Positions 18,509 to 26,875 of a DNA stretch of 64,000 nt are shown here, piece by piece. The DNA comes from Lactococcus taiwanensis. GTDB taxonomy: Bacteria > Bacillota > Bacilli > Lactobacillales > Streptococcaceae. Numbering within the stretch: the first letter of the stretch is position 1; each line of letters starts with the position of its first letter. Below the pieces are notes generated by a model, which did not search any database, was not told where the DNA came from, and saw only the letters and a list, made by a program, of their open reading frames with translations. Position numbers and translations under genes: made by a program. The stretch lies in the NCBI RefSeq assembly GCF_014905395.1, contig NZ_BNDT01000002.1:248001-312000 (forward strand). The letters run 5' to 3'.

Positions 18509-18526
18509 TTTTTAATAATATTAGGA

Positions 18527-18655
18527 TCATTTCGGCTCGAAATAATCGTTCCTTTCAGATTTGATAAACAATATATTAATTAAAAGTATAGCAAAACCCA
18601 CGATAGAAGTAAAGATAATAAAAAATAACGGCTTAAAGAATAGATCTGATGAGCT
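18527..18655 (-). pseudogene. Possible remnant of a membrane protein gene
   Basis: An open frame ending at TGA 18527-18529 encodes about 42 residues with one strong membrane helix (FFIIFTSIVGFAILLINILF) followed by a charged tail (KSERNDYFEPK). No ATG or well-placed start exists; the first GTG lies within the helix. The composition looks protein-like, so I read it as a decayed gene fragment. It could also be chance. Confidence 0.3.
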
Positions 18656-18695
18656 TTTCTATGAGATAGTAACAGATGTCAAGAATCGTAAGTTG

Positions 18696-18796
18696 TGTTA
18701 AAATATTATAAGTGGCATTATAGAAGTACTGATGAATTTAGAGTCTAGATTCTCAGAAAGGAGAATGTAAAGTAATAGCTTTGCAGCGTGAAATAG
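18696..18796 (+). promoter_or_regulatory. Promoter and leader of relQ
   Basis: Extended -10 TGTTAAAAT (18696-18704). The only good ribosome site, AAAGGAG (18757-18763), is 33 nt from the relQ ATG and overlaps a hairpin, ATTCTC-AGAAAG-GAGAAT (18749-18766). The region directly before the ATG has no Shine-Dalgarno sequence. Confidence 0.5.
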
Positions 18797-19456
18797 ATGT
18801 TTAACTGGGAAGAATTTCTTGATCCTTATATCCAAACTGTTGGTGAATTAAAAATAAAATTACGAGGAGTACGGAAACAATACTTAAAAAAGGGACTTTA
18901 TTCTCCAATTGAATTTGTAACTGGTCGAGTGAAACGACGTGATTCAATTATAAAAAAAGCGAAGTTACGTGGCTATACACGGGATAATCTCTATGAGATG
19001 GAAGATTTGGCCGGGATACGAGTAATGGTTCAATTCGTTGACGATGTGTGGGATGTTCTAGAACTTTTACGTAAGCGTAAAGACTTCAAAATTATTGAGG
19101 AACGCGATTACATTAACAATCAAAAAGCCTCTGGTTACCGTTCTTATCATGTAATCATCGAGTATCCGATTGATACTATTGATGGCTTCCAGATTGTGAA
19201 TGCTGAGATACAGATACGTACCTTAGCAATGAATTTTTGGGCGACTATTGAGCACTCTCTAAATTACAAATACGGTGGTTTGATTCCTGAAGATGTTAAA
19301 GAGCGACTGACTAATGCAGCAAGAGAAGCAGCACAGCTTGATGCAGAAATGGGTGAGATACGTGAAGATATTCAAGAAGCCCAACTGCTCTTTGATCGTC
19401 CACAGCAGAAACAAGATATAAAGAAAGAAAACGGAGAAGAAGATGAACTTTGGTAA
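18797..19456 (+). CDS. relQ: Small alarmone synthetase RelQ (GTP pyrophosphokinase)
   Basis: 219 residues, the length of small alarmone synthetases: a RelA/SpoT synthetase domain (EMEDLAGIRV, SGYRSYHVI, EIQIRT) without hydrolase or regulatory domains. It makes (p)ppGpp from GTP/GDP and ATP. It is first in a tight relQ-nadK-rluD operon and overlaps nadK by 14 bp. The same order occurs in Bacillus (yjbM-yjbN-yjbO). Confidence 0.93.
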   Translation: MFNWEEFLDPYIQTVGELKIKLRGVRKQYLKKGLYSPIEFVTGRVKRRDSIIKKAKLRGYTRDNLYEMEDLAGIRVMVQFVDDVWDVLELLRKRKDFKIIEERDYINNQKASGYRSYHVIIEYPIDTIDGFQIVNAEIQIRTLAMNFWATIEHSLNYKYGGLIPEDVKERLTNAAREAAQLDAEMGEIREDIQEAQLLFDRPQQKQDIKKENGEEDELW

Positions 19457-20255
19457 AAAAATCTGGCTCATCGGTAATACGAGTGAAAAATCGAAGAAAA
19501 CGATGGAAAAATTGAGTAAGATTTTAAAAGCCGAGCACTTCCTTTTCGATGATATTAATCCAGATATTGTCATATCTGTGGGCGGCGATGGGACACTTTT
19601 GCGTGCCATGCATATGTATGAATATCAGCTTAATCGTGTGAGATTTTTGGGTGTACATACGGGGCATTTGGGGTTCTATACAGATTTTACTGATGAGGAT
19701 CTTTTTGAAGTAGTAGATGCGCTATATGAAGAAAATCCAGCTAAAGCTATCCATTATCCCTTGATAAAAGTTCAAGTTAATTTTGCAGATGGTTACCAAA
19801 TTGTTCGTCATGTTCTTAATGAATCAACTATTCGTCGAGCTAGCAAAACAATGGTGGGCGACGTACGGATTTCTGATTATCTTTTTGAACGTTTTCGGGG
19901 AGATGGTCTTTCTATTTCGACTCCCACGGGATCAACTGCCTATAATAAGTCGATTGGTGGTGCTGTCGTTCACCCTCGTGTGAAGGCGATGCAAGTAGCC
20001 GAGATTGCGAGTCTTAACAATGTGGTTTACCGTACACTGGGCTCGCCTATGATTGTCGCTGAGAAGGATATTATCACGGTCTGCCCCGCTCCAGAAGATG
20101 ATTACAGTTTAACTTTTGATCAATTAACTTTTGAGTACAAAAACATTAAATCTATCGAATACAGTTTAGATGGCACGACAATTTCTTTTGCCAACTGTGC
20201 ACATACTTCATTTTGGGAACGTGTAAGTAAGGCTTTTATTGGGGAGGTCGAATAA
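19443..20255 (+). CDS. nadK: NAD kinase
   Basis: 270 residues. Visible motifs are GGDGT (residues 47-51), the NE dyad in LNESTI and TPTGSTAYN. It phosphorylates NAD to NADP and sets the NADPH pool. The ribosome site GGAGAAGAAG lies in the end of relQ, so translation is coupled to it. Confidence 0.95.
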   Translation: MNFGKKIWLIGNTSEKSKKTMEKLSKILKAEHFLFDDINPDIVISVGGDGTLLRAMHMYEYQLNRVRFLGVHTGHLGFYTDFTDEDLFEVVDALYEENPAKAIHYPLIKVQVNFADGYQIVRHVLNESTIRRASKTMVGDVRISDYLFERFRGDGLSISTPTGSTAYNKSIGGAVVHPRVKAMQVAEIASLNNVVYRTLGSPMIVAEKDIITVCPAPEDDYSLTFDQLTFEYKNIKSIEYSLDGTTISFANCAHTSFWERVSKAFIGEVE

Positions 20256-21140
20256 ATGGAATTCTCCTTTACAAACGATATTGACGGCAATATGGTTAAG
20301 TCAATGCTCGGACGTCATGGAATTTCCAAACGCTTGCTCGCGAAGGTAAAGTTTGATGGAGGTAGAATTTCAGTAAATGGTATAGAAAGAAATGCGATTT
20401 ATCGTCTTAGAAAAGATGATGTCGTGACCCTTACCGTACCAGATGAACCTAACAATGAGAAATTACTCCCTGAGGAGGTGCCCTTAAACATCCTTTTTGA
20501 AGATGAACATTATCTGGTTGTAGAAAAGCCAGCGGGAAAACCCTCTATCACAGGATCTCTTCACCCGGCAGGGGCCATGTCCAACGCGATAAAAGGATAC
20601 ATTACTCAGAAAAATTATCCAAATCAAACGGTCCATATCATTACGCGGTTAGATCGTGATACGAGTGGCTTAATGTTTTTTGCTAAACATCGTTATGCTC
20701 ATGCTTTGATGGTTCAGCATCGTTACCGAGATACATTGGAAAAACGTTATTTTGCGCTCGTTTCCTCTGAAGGTTTGCCTGATAAAGGAAAGATGGATTG
20801 GCCGATTGGTCGACGCGATGATTCAATTATTCAGCGGCAAGTTCGATTTGATGGTCAAGCAAAATCTGCACTGACGACTTTTGAAGTTGCTGATAGAAAA
20901 AACGGTTTAGCTTTAGTTGATGTGACGCTCCATACAGGGCGCACGCATCAAATCCGGGTACATTTTTCGCATCTTGGTTACCCCTTAATAGGAGATGATC
21001 TTTATGGGGGCAATCATGAGCTGATAAAGCGGCAAGCACTGCATTGCCATCATTTACAATTTCTGCATCCCTTTACTGAGCAAATGATTCAGGTTGAATT
21101 AGAGCTTCCTGACGAGATGAAAAATTTACTGAGCGTATGA
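20256..21140 (+). CDS. rluD: RluA-family 23S rRNA pseudouridine synthase (RluD-like)
   Basis: 294 residues with an S4-like N-terminus and the RluA catalytic motif TRLDRDTSG, whose Asp is the nucleophile. It starts right after the nadK stop with GGGGAGG as ribosome site. RluD proteins modify helix 69 of 23S rRNA; exact targets in lactococci are not proven. Confidence 0.88.
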   Translation: MEFSFTNDIDGNMVKSMLGRHGISKRLLAKVKFDGGRISVNGIERNAIYRLRKDDVVTLTVPDEPNNEKLLPEEVPLNILFEDEHYLVVEKPAGKPSITGSLHPAGAMSNAIKGYITQKNYPNQTVHIITRLDRDTSGLMFFAKHRYAHALMVQHRYRDTLEKRYFALVSSEGLPDKGKMDWPIGRRDDSIIQRQVRFDGQAKSALTTFEVADRKNGLALVDVTLHTGRTHQIRVHFSHLGYPLIGDDLYGGNHELIKRQALHCHHLQFLHPFTEQMIQVELELPDEMKNLLSV

Positions 21141-21175
21141 AAAAAGTTACTGACGAAGCTGTCAGTAACTTTTTA
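21141..21175. terminator. Bidirectional terminator on CTGAC palindrome copy 7
   Basis: AAAAAGTTACTGAC and GTCAGTAACTTTTT form a perfect 14-bp stem around GAAGCT between convergent rluD and the cyclophilin gene. Confidence 0.9.
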
Positions 21176-21177
21176 TG

Positions 21178-21990
21178 TTAAAATTTCCAATCTTTGATTA
21201 CTTTAATTCCTGTAATTTTTTCAGGTTTTACTGGGGAAGAACTTTCTCCAGATGAATTGGTTTCAACTTCAGCAGAAGCGATCTTGTCAACAACATCCAT
21301 GCCCGAAATAACTTGTCCAAACACGGTATAACTGCCATCAAGGCTAGGGTATCCCCCTTTTTTATAAGCATCCTCAATCTTTGAAGGACGTAAAAAATTA
21401 GAAAGTTGACTGCTCATATCTTCAGCATTTTGAACGATGAAGAATTGGGAGCTACTTGAATTGGCTTGACCAGTGTTCGCCAATGATAAAGCGCCACGGA
21501 TGTTGTAAAGTTGGTTTGAAATTTCTGTTGCAAAAGGCTGGTTGTCATTCACGACCGATTTACTACCAGTTCCTTGATTTGAAGGATCACCTGTCTGAAT
21601 CATGAAATTTTTAATAACGCGGAAGAACTCATTATTTTTATAATAGTCTTCTTTAGCTAAAGTGAGAAAATTTTCAACTGCGAGTGGGGCAAGTTTAGGA
21701 AAGAGTTTAATCTTGATATTTCCAGCACTTGTTTGAATTTCGACTTCAGCTTCATCTTTACCGACAGTATCAGTCAATTGGGGAAGCTTGAGTTTATCAA
21801 GACTTGTCTGACTGGTCTTTTTTCCATCGATTCCGGTAGGTTCACTGGATTGTGTACTTGTCTGTGTAGTTTGCTGAGTAGAGGTTTCATCATTTTTGGG
21901 TTGATTGGCTAGAAAAATTAATAAGCCAACAACTACAATGAGAACGACCCCTAATCCCACATAAAGGAGAGGTGATTGTTTCTTATTCAT
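21178..21990 (-). CDS. Membrane-anchored cyclophilin-type peptidyl-prolyl isomerase
   Basis: 270 residues: membrane helix at residues 9-29, a Ser/Thr/Gln-rich linker to about 75, then a cyclophilin domain (FFRVIKNFMIQTGDP, GALSLANTG, SSSSQFFIV, TVFGQVI). There is no lipobox cysteine, so it is an uncleaved anchor with an extracytoplasmic catalytic domain, probably helping exported proteins fold. Confidence 0.88.
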   Translation of the reverse strand: MNKKQSPLLYVGLGVVLIVVVGLLIFLANQPKNDETSTQQTTQTSTQSSEPTGIDGKKTSQTSLDKLKLPQLTDTVGKDEAEVEIQTSAGNIKIKLFPKLAPLAVENFLTLAKEDYYKNNEFFRVIKNFMIQTGDPSNQGTGSKSVVNDNQPFATEISNQLYNIRGALSLANTGQANSSSSQFFIVQNAEDMSSQLSNFLRPSKIEDAYKKGGYPSLDGSYTVFGQVISGMDVVDKIASAEVETNSSGESSSPVKPEKITGIKVIKDWKF

Positions 21991-22042
21991 AGCAATATTT
22001 TAACATAAAAATGGACAATTATAAATTTCTATCACAAACTTC

Positions 22043-22071
22043 TTGCAATTTTTATGAAAAAGGTATAGAAT
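22043..22071 (+). promoter_or_regulatory. Promoter of the histidine leader and ABC operon
   Basis: TTGCAA (22043-22048), a 17-bp spacer and TAGAAT (22066-22071); start predicted near 22078. Confidence 0.75.
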
Positions 22072-22100
22072 AGAAAAAAATCAAGAAAGGAGAATCACAA

Positions 22101-22148
22101 ATGTATAACTATAATTTATCTTCACTCCATCATCATGTGCATAGATAA
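22101..22148 (+). CDS. Histidine-rich leader peptide
   Basis: 15 codons, MYNYNLSSLHHHVHR then TAA, preceded by AAAGGAG (22086-22092) with 8-nt spacing and a good promoter. Four of the last six residues are His, three of them in a row. A strong terminator follows 72 nt later, before an amino-acid ABC importer. This is the layout of translation-coupled attenuation, as in the E. coli his operon. In Firmicutes such genes are usually T-box controlled, and no T-box sequence is present here. Confidence 0.75.
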   Translation: MYNYNLSSLHHHVHR

Positions 22149-22256
22149 AAGTTGTGTCATACAGTAGGTATAGATACAGCTTTAGAGTACGCTCAAGTAT
22201 CTATGCCGGTGATTCTCAAGAAGACCGGTTGTAAAAGACAGCCGGTCTTTTTATTT
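22139..22256 (+). promoter_or_regulatory. Attenuator with alternative RNA pairings and terminator
   Basis: The terminator stem AAGACCGGTTG/CAGCCGGTCTT (22221-22231 with 22239-22249) is followed by TTTTTATTT. A competing stem CCGGT/ACCGG (22206-22210 with 22224-22228, extended by TTC/GAA) would destroy it. Upstream, GGTATAGATAC (22167-22177) pairs with GTATCTATGCC (22197-22207). GCATAGATA (22139-22147), over the last His codon and the stop, can pair with the same 3' partner. A short ATAC/GTAT pair (22159-22171) competes with the second stem. How a stalled ribosome would bias these structures I could not settle. Confidence 0.65.
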
Positions 22257-22335
22257 GTTCGTACTTGCCTTTGTAAATTTTATTTTCAAAAAAATAAATA
22301 TAGACAAAGGTTATTTGTTTACTTATATCAGTCTG

Positions 22336-22350
22336 AAAATTCTGATAATT
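22336..22350. promoter_or_regulatory. Weak CodY-like box before the ABC importer
   Basis: AAAATTCTGATAATT matches the CodY consensus at 12 of 15 positions, and an overlapping half site lies beside it. A TATCAG/CTGATA hairpin spans the same place. Low certainty. Confidence 0.3.
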
Positions 22351-22371
22351 AAAGGTTTAGAAAGGAAAAAA

Positions 22372-23010
22372 ATGTCTTATCTTTTTGAGATTTTCCCACA
22401 ACTCGCTCAGGGATTTATTGTTACCCTTCAAGTTTTTATCATTACACTCATTCTAGCTATTCCACTAGGGGGCTTATGCGCTTTCCTTATGCGTTTACCA
22501 GTAATTAAGTGGTTGTTAAATTTTTATGTGTGGATCATGCGAGGAACCCCCCTACTTTTGCAAATTATCACGGTCTACTATGGTTTACCTCTTGTAGGTC
22601 TAAATATTCAAAGTCGGTTGTTTGCTTGTCTTATCGCCTTCGTTCTAAATTATGCTGCTTATTTTGCCGAGATTTTCCGAGGGGGAATAGCTGCTATTCC
22701 ACAGGGACAATATGAAGCAGCAAAAGTCCTTAAATTTACTTCTTGGCAAACAGCACGACTGATTATCCTTCCCCAAGTTGCTAAGATTGTTTTACCTAGT
22801 GCAATGAATGAAGTGATTAATCTTGTTAAAGATAGCTCTTTGGTTTATATTGTCGGTTTATTTGATATTGTGTTGGCTGCTCAAACCGCGATGAATCGCG
22901 ATGTGACTCTTGTACCAATGTTTATGGCTGGCTTGTTTTACTTAGTGTTTATTGGTATTTTGACTCTTTTAGCCAAACAACTTGAAAAAAAATTCAATTT
23001 TTATAAGTGA
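22372..23010 (+). CDS. Polar amino acid ABC transporter permease (HisM/GlnP family)
   Basis: 212-residue permease with about five membrane helices and the EAA loop of the polar amino acid family (GIAAIPQGQYEAAKVL). ATG 22372 follows GAAAGGAAAAAA; an upstream in-frame start would fall within the attenuator. Histidine is the likely substrate, judged only from the leader peptide. First structural gene of an importer of permease, ATPase and lipoprotein, with a racemase-like gene last. Confidence 0.88.
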   Translation: MSYLFEIFPQLAQGFIVTLQVFIITLILAIPLGGLCAFLMRLPVIKWLLNFYVWIMRGTPLLLQIITVYYGLPLVGLNIQSRLFACLIAFVLNYAAYFAEIFRGGIAAIPQGQYEAAKVLKFTSWQTARLIILPQVAKIVLPSAMNEVINLVKDSSLVYIVGLFDIVLAAQTAMNRDVTLVPMFMAGLFYLVFIGILTLLAKQLEKKFNFYK

Positions 23011-23017
23011 GGAAAAT

Positions 23018-23662
23018 ATGTTAGAAATAAAAAATTTAAGTAAGAAGTTTCAAGAGAAAATTATTTTTGAAAAGTTTAATTTACTAGTGAGTAAAAATGA
23101 GATTCTTGCAATTGTGGGTCCTTCTGGCGGAGGAAAAACAACACTTTTACGAATGCTTGCAGGTTTGGAACCTATTGATCAAGCCGCTATTAGCTTAAAC
23201 GAAGAAGTTTACCAACTTGAAAATCAGTTATTTGATCAGGTACGTTTTGGTTTTGTTTTTCAAGATTTTCAACTATTTCCGCACTTGAGTGTATTAGAAA
23301 ATTTAATTCTTAGTCCAATCAAGACACAAAAAACTACTAAAAAAGTAGCGATAGAAAAAGCCAAGCAAATTTTAGAAGGGCTAGAATTACAGGAACTAGC
23401 CTCACTTTATCCCTATGCGCTCTCGGGAGGGCAAAAACAAAGGGTTGCGTTGGCTCGGGCAATGATGATTGATCCAGAAATTATTTGTTACGATGAACCA
23501 ACGAGTGCGCTAGATCCAGCGCTTAGAGATCAAGTTGCAGAGCTACTCCTTGCTAATAAAAAGCGAGGGGCGACACAGATTGTTGTGACCCATGATCTTT
23601 CTTTTGCTGAAAAAGTAGCAGATAAGATTTTACAAGTTAATCCGCGAATTTCTGCTGACTGA
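23018..23662 (+). CDS. Polar amino acid ABC transporter ATP-binding protein
   Basis: 214 residues. Walker A is GPSGGGKT (34-41), the signature LSGGQKQR and Walker B ICYDEPTSALDP. Slightly shorter than the usual 240 residues of GlnQ/HisP proteins. Starts 7 bp after the permease with GTGAGGA as ribosome site. The stop TGA (23660-23662) is part of a CTGAC palindrome. Confidence 0.9.
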   Translation: MLEIKNLSKKFQEKIIFEKFNLLVSKNEILAIVGPSGGGKTTLLRMLAGLEPIDQAAISLNEEVYQLENQLFDQVRFGFVFQDFQLFPHLSVLENLILSPIKTQKTTKKVAIEKAKQILEGLELQELASLYPYALSGGQKQRVALARAMMIDPEIICYDEPTSALDPALRDQVAELLLANKKRGATQIVVTHDLSFAEKVADKILQVNPRISAD

Positions 23663-23674
23663 CCGTTCTGTCAG
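23659..23674. repeat. CTGAC palindrome copy 8 over the ATPase stop codon
   Basis: CTGAC-CGTTCT-GTCAG with perfect arms, between two genes of one operon and without a T-run, so it is unlikely to terminate here. Confidence 0.85.
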
Positions 23675-23727
23675 TTGAAAATAAAACAGTAACCAATAGT
23701 TGAAGAGATAAAAATGGAGAAAATAAA

Positions 23728-24561
23728 ATGAATATGATGAAAAAATTAGCACTCACAAGTTTGACGGTCGCCGCAGGTTTCCTTTTGGTTGCTTGTTCAA
23801 GCTCCACAGCGAGCCAAAAGAAAAATGATACATGGAAAACAGCCGAAAAAACTAAAACAATTACCATTGGTTTTGATAATACTTTTGTACCGATGGGCTT
23901 TAAAGCTAAAGATAATACAAATCAAGGATTTGATATAGATTTAGCAAATGCTGTGTTTAAAGGATATGACATTAAAGTAAAATGGCAACCAATTAATTGG
24001 TCAATGAAAGAAGCCGAACTTAAAAAGGGTGACATAGATCTTATCTGGAATGGCTATACAGTAACTAAAGCACGTGAAAAACAAGTTCTCTTTTCTAAAC
24101 CATATATGGCGGGTCAACAAGAACTAATTACCAAAGCTGAAGCTAAAATTACCAAAACTACTGATATGAAAGGTAAGACAGTTGGTGTGCAATCAGGTTC
24201 ATCAGGTTATTCAGATTTCAATGCCCAACCTGAGGTCTTAAAAAATGTCGTATCTGGTAAGACAATCACTCAGTATAGTAATTTTGATCAAGGGTTCCTT
24301 GATCTTCAAAACGGTCGAATAGATGGCTTACTTGTTGACCAAGTTTATGGTGATTATTATTTAAAACAAAATAAACTAGGAAGTGATTATAATACGCTCT
24401 TGATGAATTATACTAGTGAACCTACCGCAGTTGGTGCGCGTAAAACCGATAAAGAATTGATCACGAAAATTAACCAAGGAATTGATCGACTTGTCAAAAA
24501 TGGACAATTTGCTAAGATTTCACAAAAATGGTTTGGTAGAGATGTCTATCCTGGTAAATAA
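23728..24561 (+). CDS. Amino acid ABC transporter substrate-binding lipoprotein
   Basis: 277 residues of the SBP_bac_3 family. Signal peptide with lipobox LLVAC; Cys23 would carry the lipid anchor. The core shows the typical TITIGFDNTFVPMGF start and GFDIDLANAV. It captures an amino acid outside the cell for the two preceding gene products. GGAG precedes the ATG. Histidine specificity is inferred from the leader. Confidence 0.9.
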   Translation: MNMMKKLALTSLTVAAGFLLVACSSSTASQKKNDTWKTAEKTKTITIGFDNTFVPMGFKAKDNTNQGFDIDLANAVFKGYDIKVKWQPINWSMKEAELKKGDIDLIWNGYTVTKAREKQVLFSKPYMAGQQELITKAEAKITKTTDMKGKTVGVQSGSSGYSDFNAQPEVLKNVVSGKTITQYSNFDQGFLDLQNGRIDGLLVDQVYGDYYLKQNKLGSDYNTLLMNYTSEPTAVGARKTDKELITKINQGIDRLVKNGQFAKISQKWFGRDVYPGK

Positions 24562-24562
24562 A

Positions 24563-25309
24563 ATGGATTACTCTTATAAAATTTATTATCCTGGGGGTAA
24601 TAAGACAGCCCTCGTTCTGGGTTTAGTTGAAGAAAATACGATCCGAAAAGAAATTAATGACGACATCTTAACGCGACACCCTGATGTTGAACAAGTGGGG
24701 TTTATTTCAACAACTGGCTCCCCACAATTGCTAATGGCAGGAGGCGAATTCTGTGGAAACGCTAGTCGTTGCGCAGCTTACGAATATCTACATGGAGAAG
24801 AAGGAGTACTTTCTCTGAAAGTTTACGATGGATCTTGGACAATTCGTGTTGGAATCGAAAACAATAGAACTTGGGCAGAAATACCTCGTTTTTCAAAGTT
24901 AGTGGATAATGTGACGCTACTAGCCCAAGGGATCTACAAAGTACGCTTGCCAGGAATTACCCATCTGGTTTGTGTGGGTTTGAAAAAGACGCCTCAACAA
25001 GAGGCACAAAAAATTATGGATTGTTATCAGGAACAAGCCGAGTGCCTAGGTGTCATTTTTACTGATTTTATAAGGATTCAGCCTATTGTTTCAGTTAAAA
25101 GTCTTCAAACGCTTTATTATGAAACGGCTTGTGGATCAGGATCTGTGGCAGTCGCACTGGTCAAAGCGCACCAATCATCAGATTTCAAGAATCTTCCGCT
25201 TTTACAACCTTCCGGTGAGCAACTTATAGTAGAACTTGATGGAGAGCGACCAGTTATCAGCGGAAGGATAAGCGAACTGTCGTATTTTTCAGCGAAAATA
25301 GATTTGTAA
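24563..25309 (+). CDS. DapF-fold amino acid racemase/epimerase, CntK-like (candidate histidine racemase)
   Basis: 248 residues of the PLP-independent diaminopimelate epimerase fold. The two catalytic cysteines are clear: Cys64 in GGEFCGNASR and Cys190 in ETACGSGS. The DapF motif RxxGET before the second Cys is absent, and the N-terminus (YPGGNKTALV) recalls the staphylococcal histidine racemase CntK, so diaminopimelate is unlikely to be the substrate. Lys and DAP genes are absent. It lies 1 bp after the lipoprotein gene; an in-frame ATG at 24542 is an alternative start. Confidence 0.7.
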   Translation: MDYSYKIYYPGGNKTALVLGLVEENTIRKEINDDILTRHPDVEQVGFISTTGSPQLLMAGGEFCGNASRCAAYEYLHGEEGVLSLKVYDGSWTIRVGIENNRTWAEIPRFSKLVDNVTLLAQGIYKVRLPGITHLVCVGLKKTPQQEAQKIMDCYQEQAECLGVIFTDFIRIQPIVSVKSLQTLYYETACGSGSVAVALVKAHQSSDFKNLPLLQPSGEQLIVELDGERPVISGRISELSYFSAKIDL

Positions 25310-25328
25310 GAGCACTTTAGCTCACAAA

Positions 25329-25378
25329 GTGATAAAATAGAAAGGTCGTAGTTTTCATTTAAAATAAGTAAATATAAT
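25329..25378 (+). promoter_or_regulatory. Two candidate -10 boxes before the LysP-type permease
   Basis: TGATAAAAT (about 25330-25338) and TATAAT (25373-25378). The second would leave a leader of only about five nt before the TTG start, so the first is the more likely source of translatable mRNA. Confidence 0.45.
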
Positions 25379-25389
25379 AGGTAAAAATT

Positions 25390-26823
25390 TTGGAAAAGCA
25401 AAATCAGGTAAAGCGCAACCTTAAACAGCGCCATATAACAATGATTGCTCTTGGTGGTACGATTGGGACGGGTTTATTTTTAACTTCAGGTGCCACCATT
25501 ACTCAAGCAGGACCTTGGGGTTCTGTGTTGGCCTACTGTTTTATCGGAATTATGGTTTATTTCGTAATGACCTCACTTGGCGAGATGGCAACTTACTTGC
25601 CAACATCGGGTTCGTTTTCAGACTATGGTGGACGTTACGTTGACCCTGCCTTTGGCTTTGCCCTTGGGTGGAATTATTGGATCAATGGCGCCATTACAAT
25701 AGCAGTAGACCTAACAACAGCTGGTCTTATTACGCAATTCTGGTTTCCGCATGTCCCTTCTTGGATATTTTCGGGAATAGCTACAATCTTAATTTTCATA
25801 ATTAATGTATTAGCAGTTGGTGCTTTTGGTGAAACAGAGTATTGGCTTTCTACAATCAAAGTTATTACTATTGTACTTTTTTTGATCATAGGCATTTTAA
25901 CGATCGTTGGTGTGTTAGGACAAGGCAATGTGGATGTGATGGCTAATCTATCAGCAGGGAACCACGGTTTTGTTGGAGGAATATCGGGATTTGTAGGCGT
26001 ACTTTTAATTGCTGGCTTTTCATTTCAAGGAACAGAGTTATTAGGCGTCACTGCAGGTGAGTCTGAAAATCCGGGGAAATCTATTCCTAAAGCTATGAAT
26101 TCAATCTTTTGGCGTATTTTGCTCTTTTACATTTTTTCTATTGTAATCATTGCTGCGATCATTAATTCTAATGATCCACGCCTACTCAATCCAAATTCTA
26201 CTGCTGTGATGAGTCCCTTCACAATTGTTTTCAAAAATATTGGTTTTGCTGTCGCAGCTTCAGTAATGAACGCGGTCATTTTAACGTCAGTTATTTCCTC
26301 TGCAAACTCTGTTATGTATGCCTCTACGCGGATTCTTTATTCACTAGGACAGGAAAAAGGTGCACCAAGATTTTTCGGACGTACTGCTAAAAACGGAATT
26401 CCTTTTTACGCTTTGTTGGCGACTACAATCATTTGTCTTATTGCTTTTTTGACGGGAATATTTGGGACACAAATTTACCTGTTTCTAGTTGATTTATCCT
26501 CACTGACGGGATTTCTGGCTTGGCTTGGGATATCTGTAAGCCATATTCGCTTTCGTCGAGCATATATTACTCAAGGTAAAAATCTTGATGATCTACCTTA
26601 CAAGGCAAAATGGTTTCCTTTTGGGCCTATTGTGGCCTTATTAATGACTGCAGCGATTGCGATTAACCTTGATCCATCTTTACTTTTCAGTGACCATTGG
26701 GGAGAAGGGTTAGCTATGTATGCAGCAATTCCCATCTTCATTGTGCTCTATTTTGGTTATAAGTGGAAATATAATACTAAAATTATTCCACTTGAAGAAG
26801 TCGATTTAAGCCGTGAAAAATAA
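25390..26823 (+). CDS. APC-family permease, LysP/HisP-type basic amino acid transporter
   Basis: 477 residues, 12 membrane helices. The N-terminal region (ALGGTIGTGLFLTSGATI, LPTSGSFSDYGGRYVDPAFGFALGWNYW) is typical of the lactococcal LysP/LysQ/HisP group, which carries lysine or histidine. Starts with TTG; the ribosome site is weak (ATAGG). Its place right after a histidine-leader operon favours histidine, but sequence alone cannot decide. Confidence 0.75.
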   Translation: MEKQNQVKRNLKQRHITMIALGGTIGTGLFLTSGATITQAGPWGSVLAYCFIGIMVYFVMTSLGEMATYLPTSGSFSDYGGRYVDPAFGFALGWNYWINGAITIAVDLTTAGLITQFWFPHVPSWIFSGIATILIFIINVLAVGAFGETEYWLSTIKVITIVLFLIIGILTIVGVLGQGNVDVMANLSAGNHGFVGGISGFVGVLLIAGFSFQGTELLGVTAGESENPGKSIPKAMNSIFWRILLFYIFSIVIIAAIINSNDPRLLNPNSTAVMSPFTIVFKNIGFAVAASVMNAVILTSVISSANSVMYASTRILYSLGQEKGAPRFFGRTAKNGIPFYALLATTIICLIAFLTGIFGTQIYLFLVDLSSLTGFLAWLGISVSHIRFRRAYITQGKNLDDLPYKAKWFPFGPIVALLMTAAIAINLDPSLLFSDHWGEGLAMYAAIPIFIVLYFGYKWKYNTKIIPLEEVDLSREK

Positions 26824-26855
26824 AAAAGCGATGTCTTAAAAGGCGTCGCTTTTTA
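26823..26855 (+). terminator. Terminator of the LysP-type permease
   Basis: AAAAAGCGA and TCGCTTTTT pair around a short loop. Confidence 0.85.
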
Positions 26856-26875
26856 GCGTGTAAAATGCGGTCATG

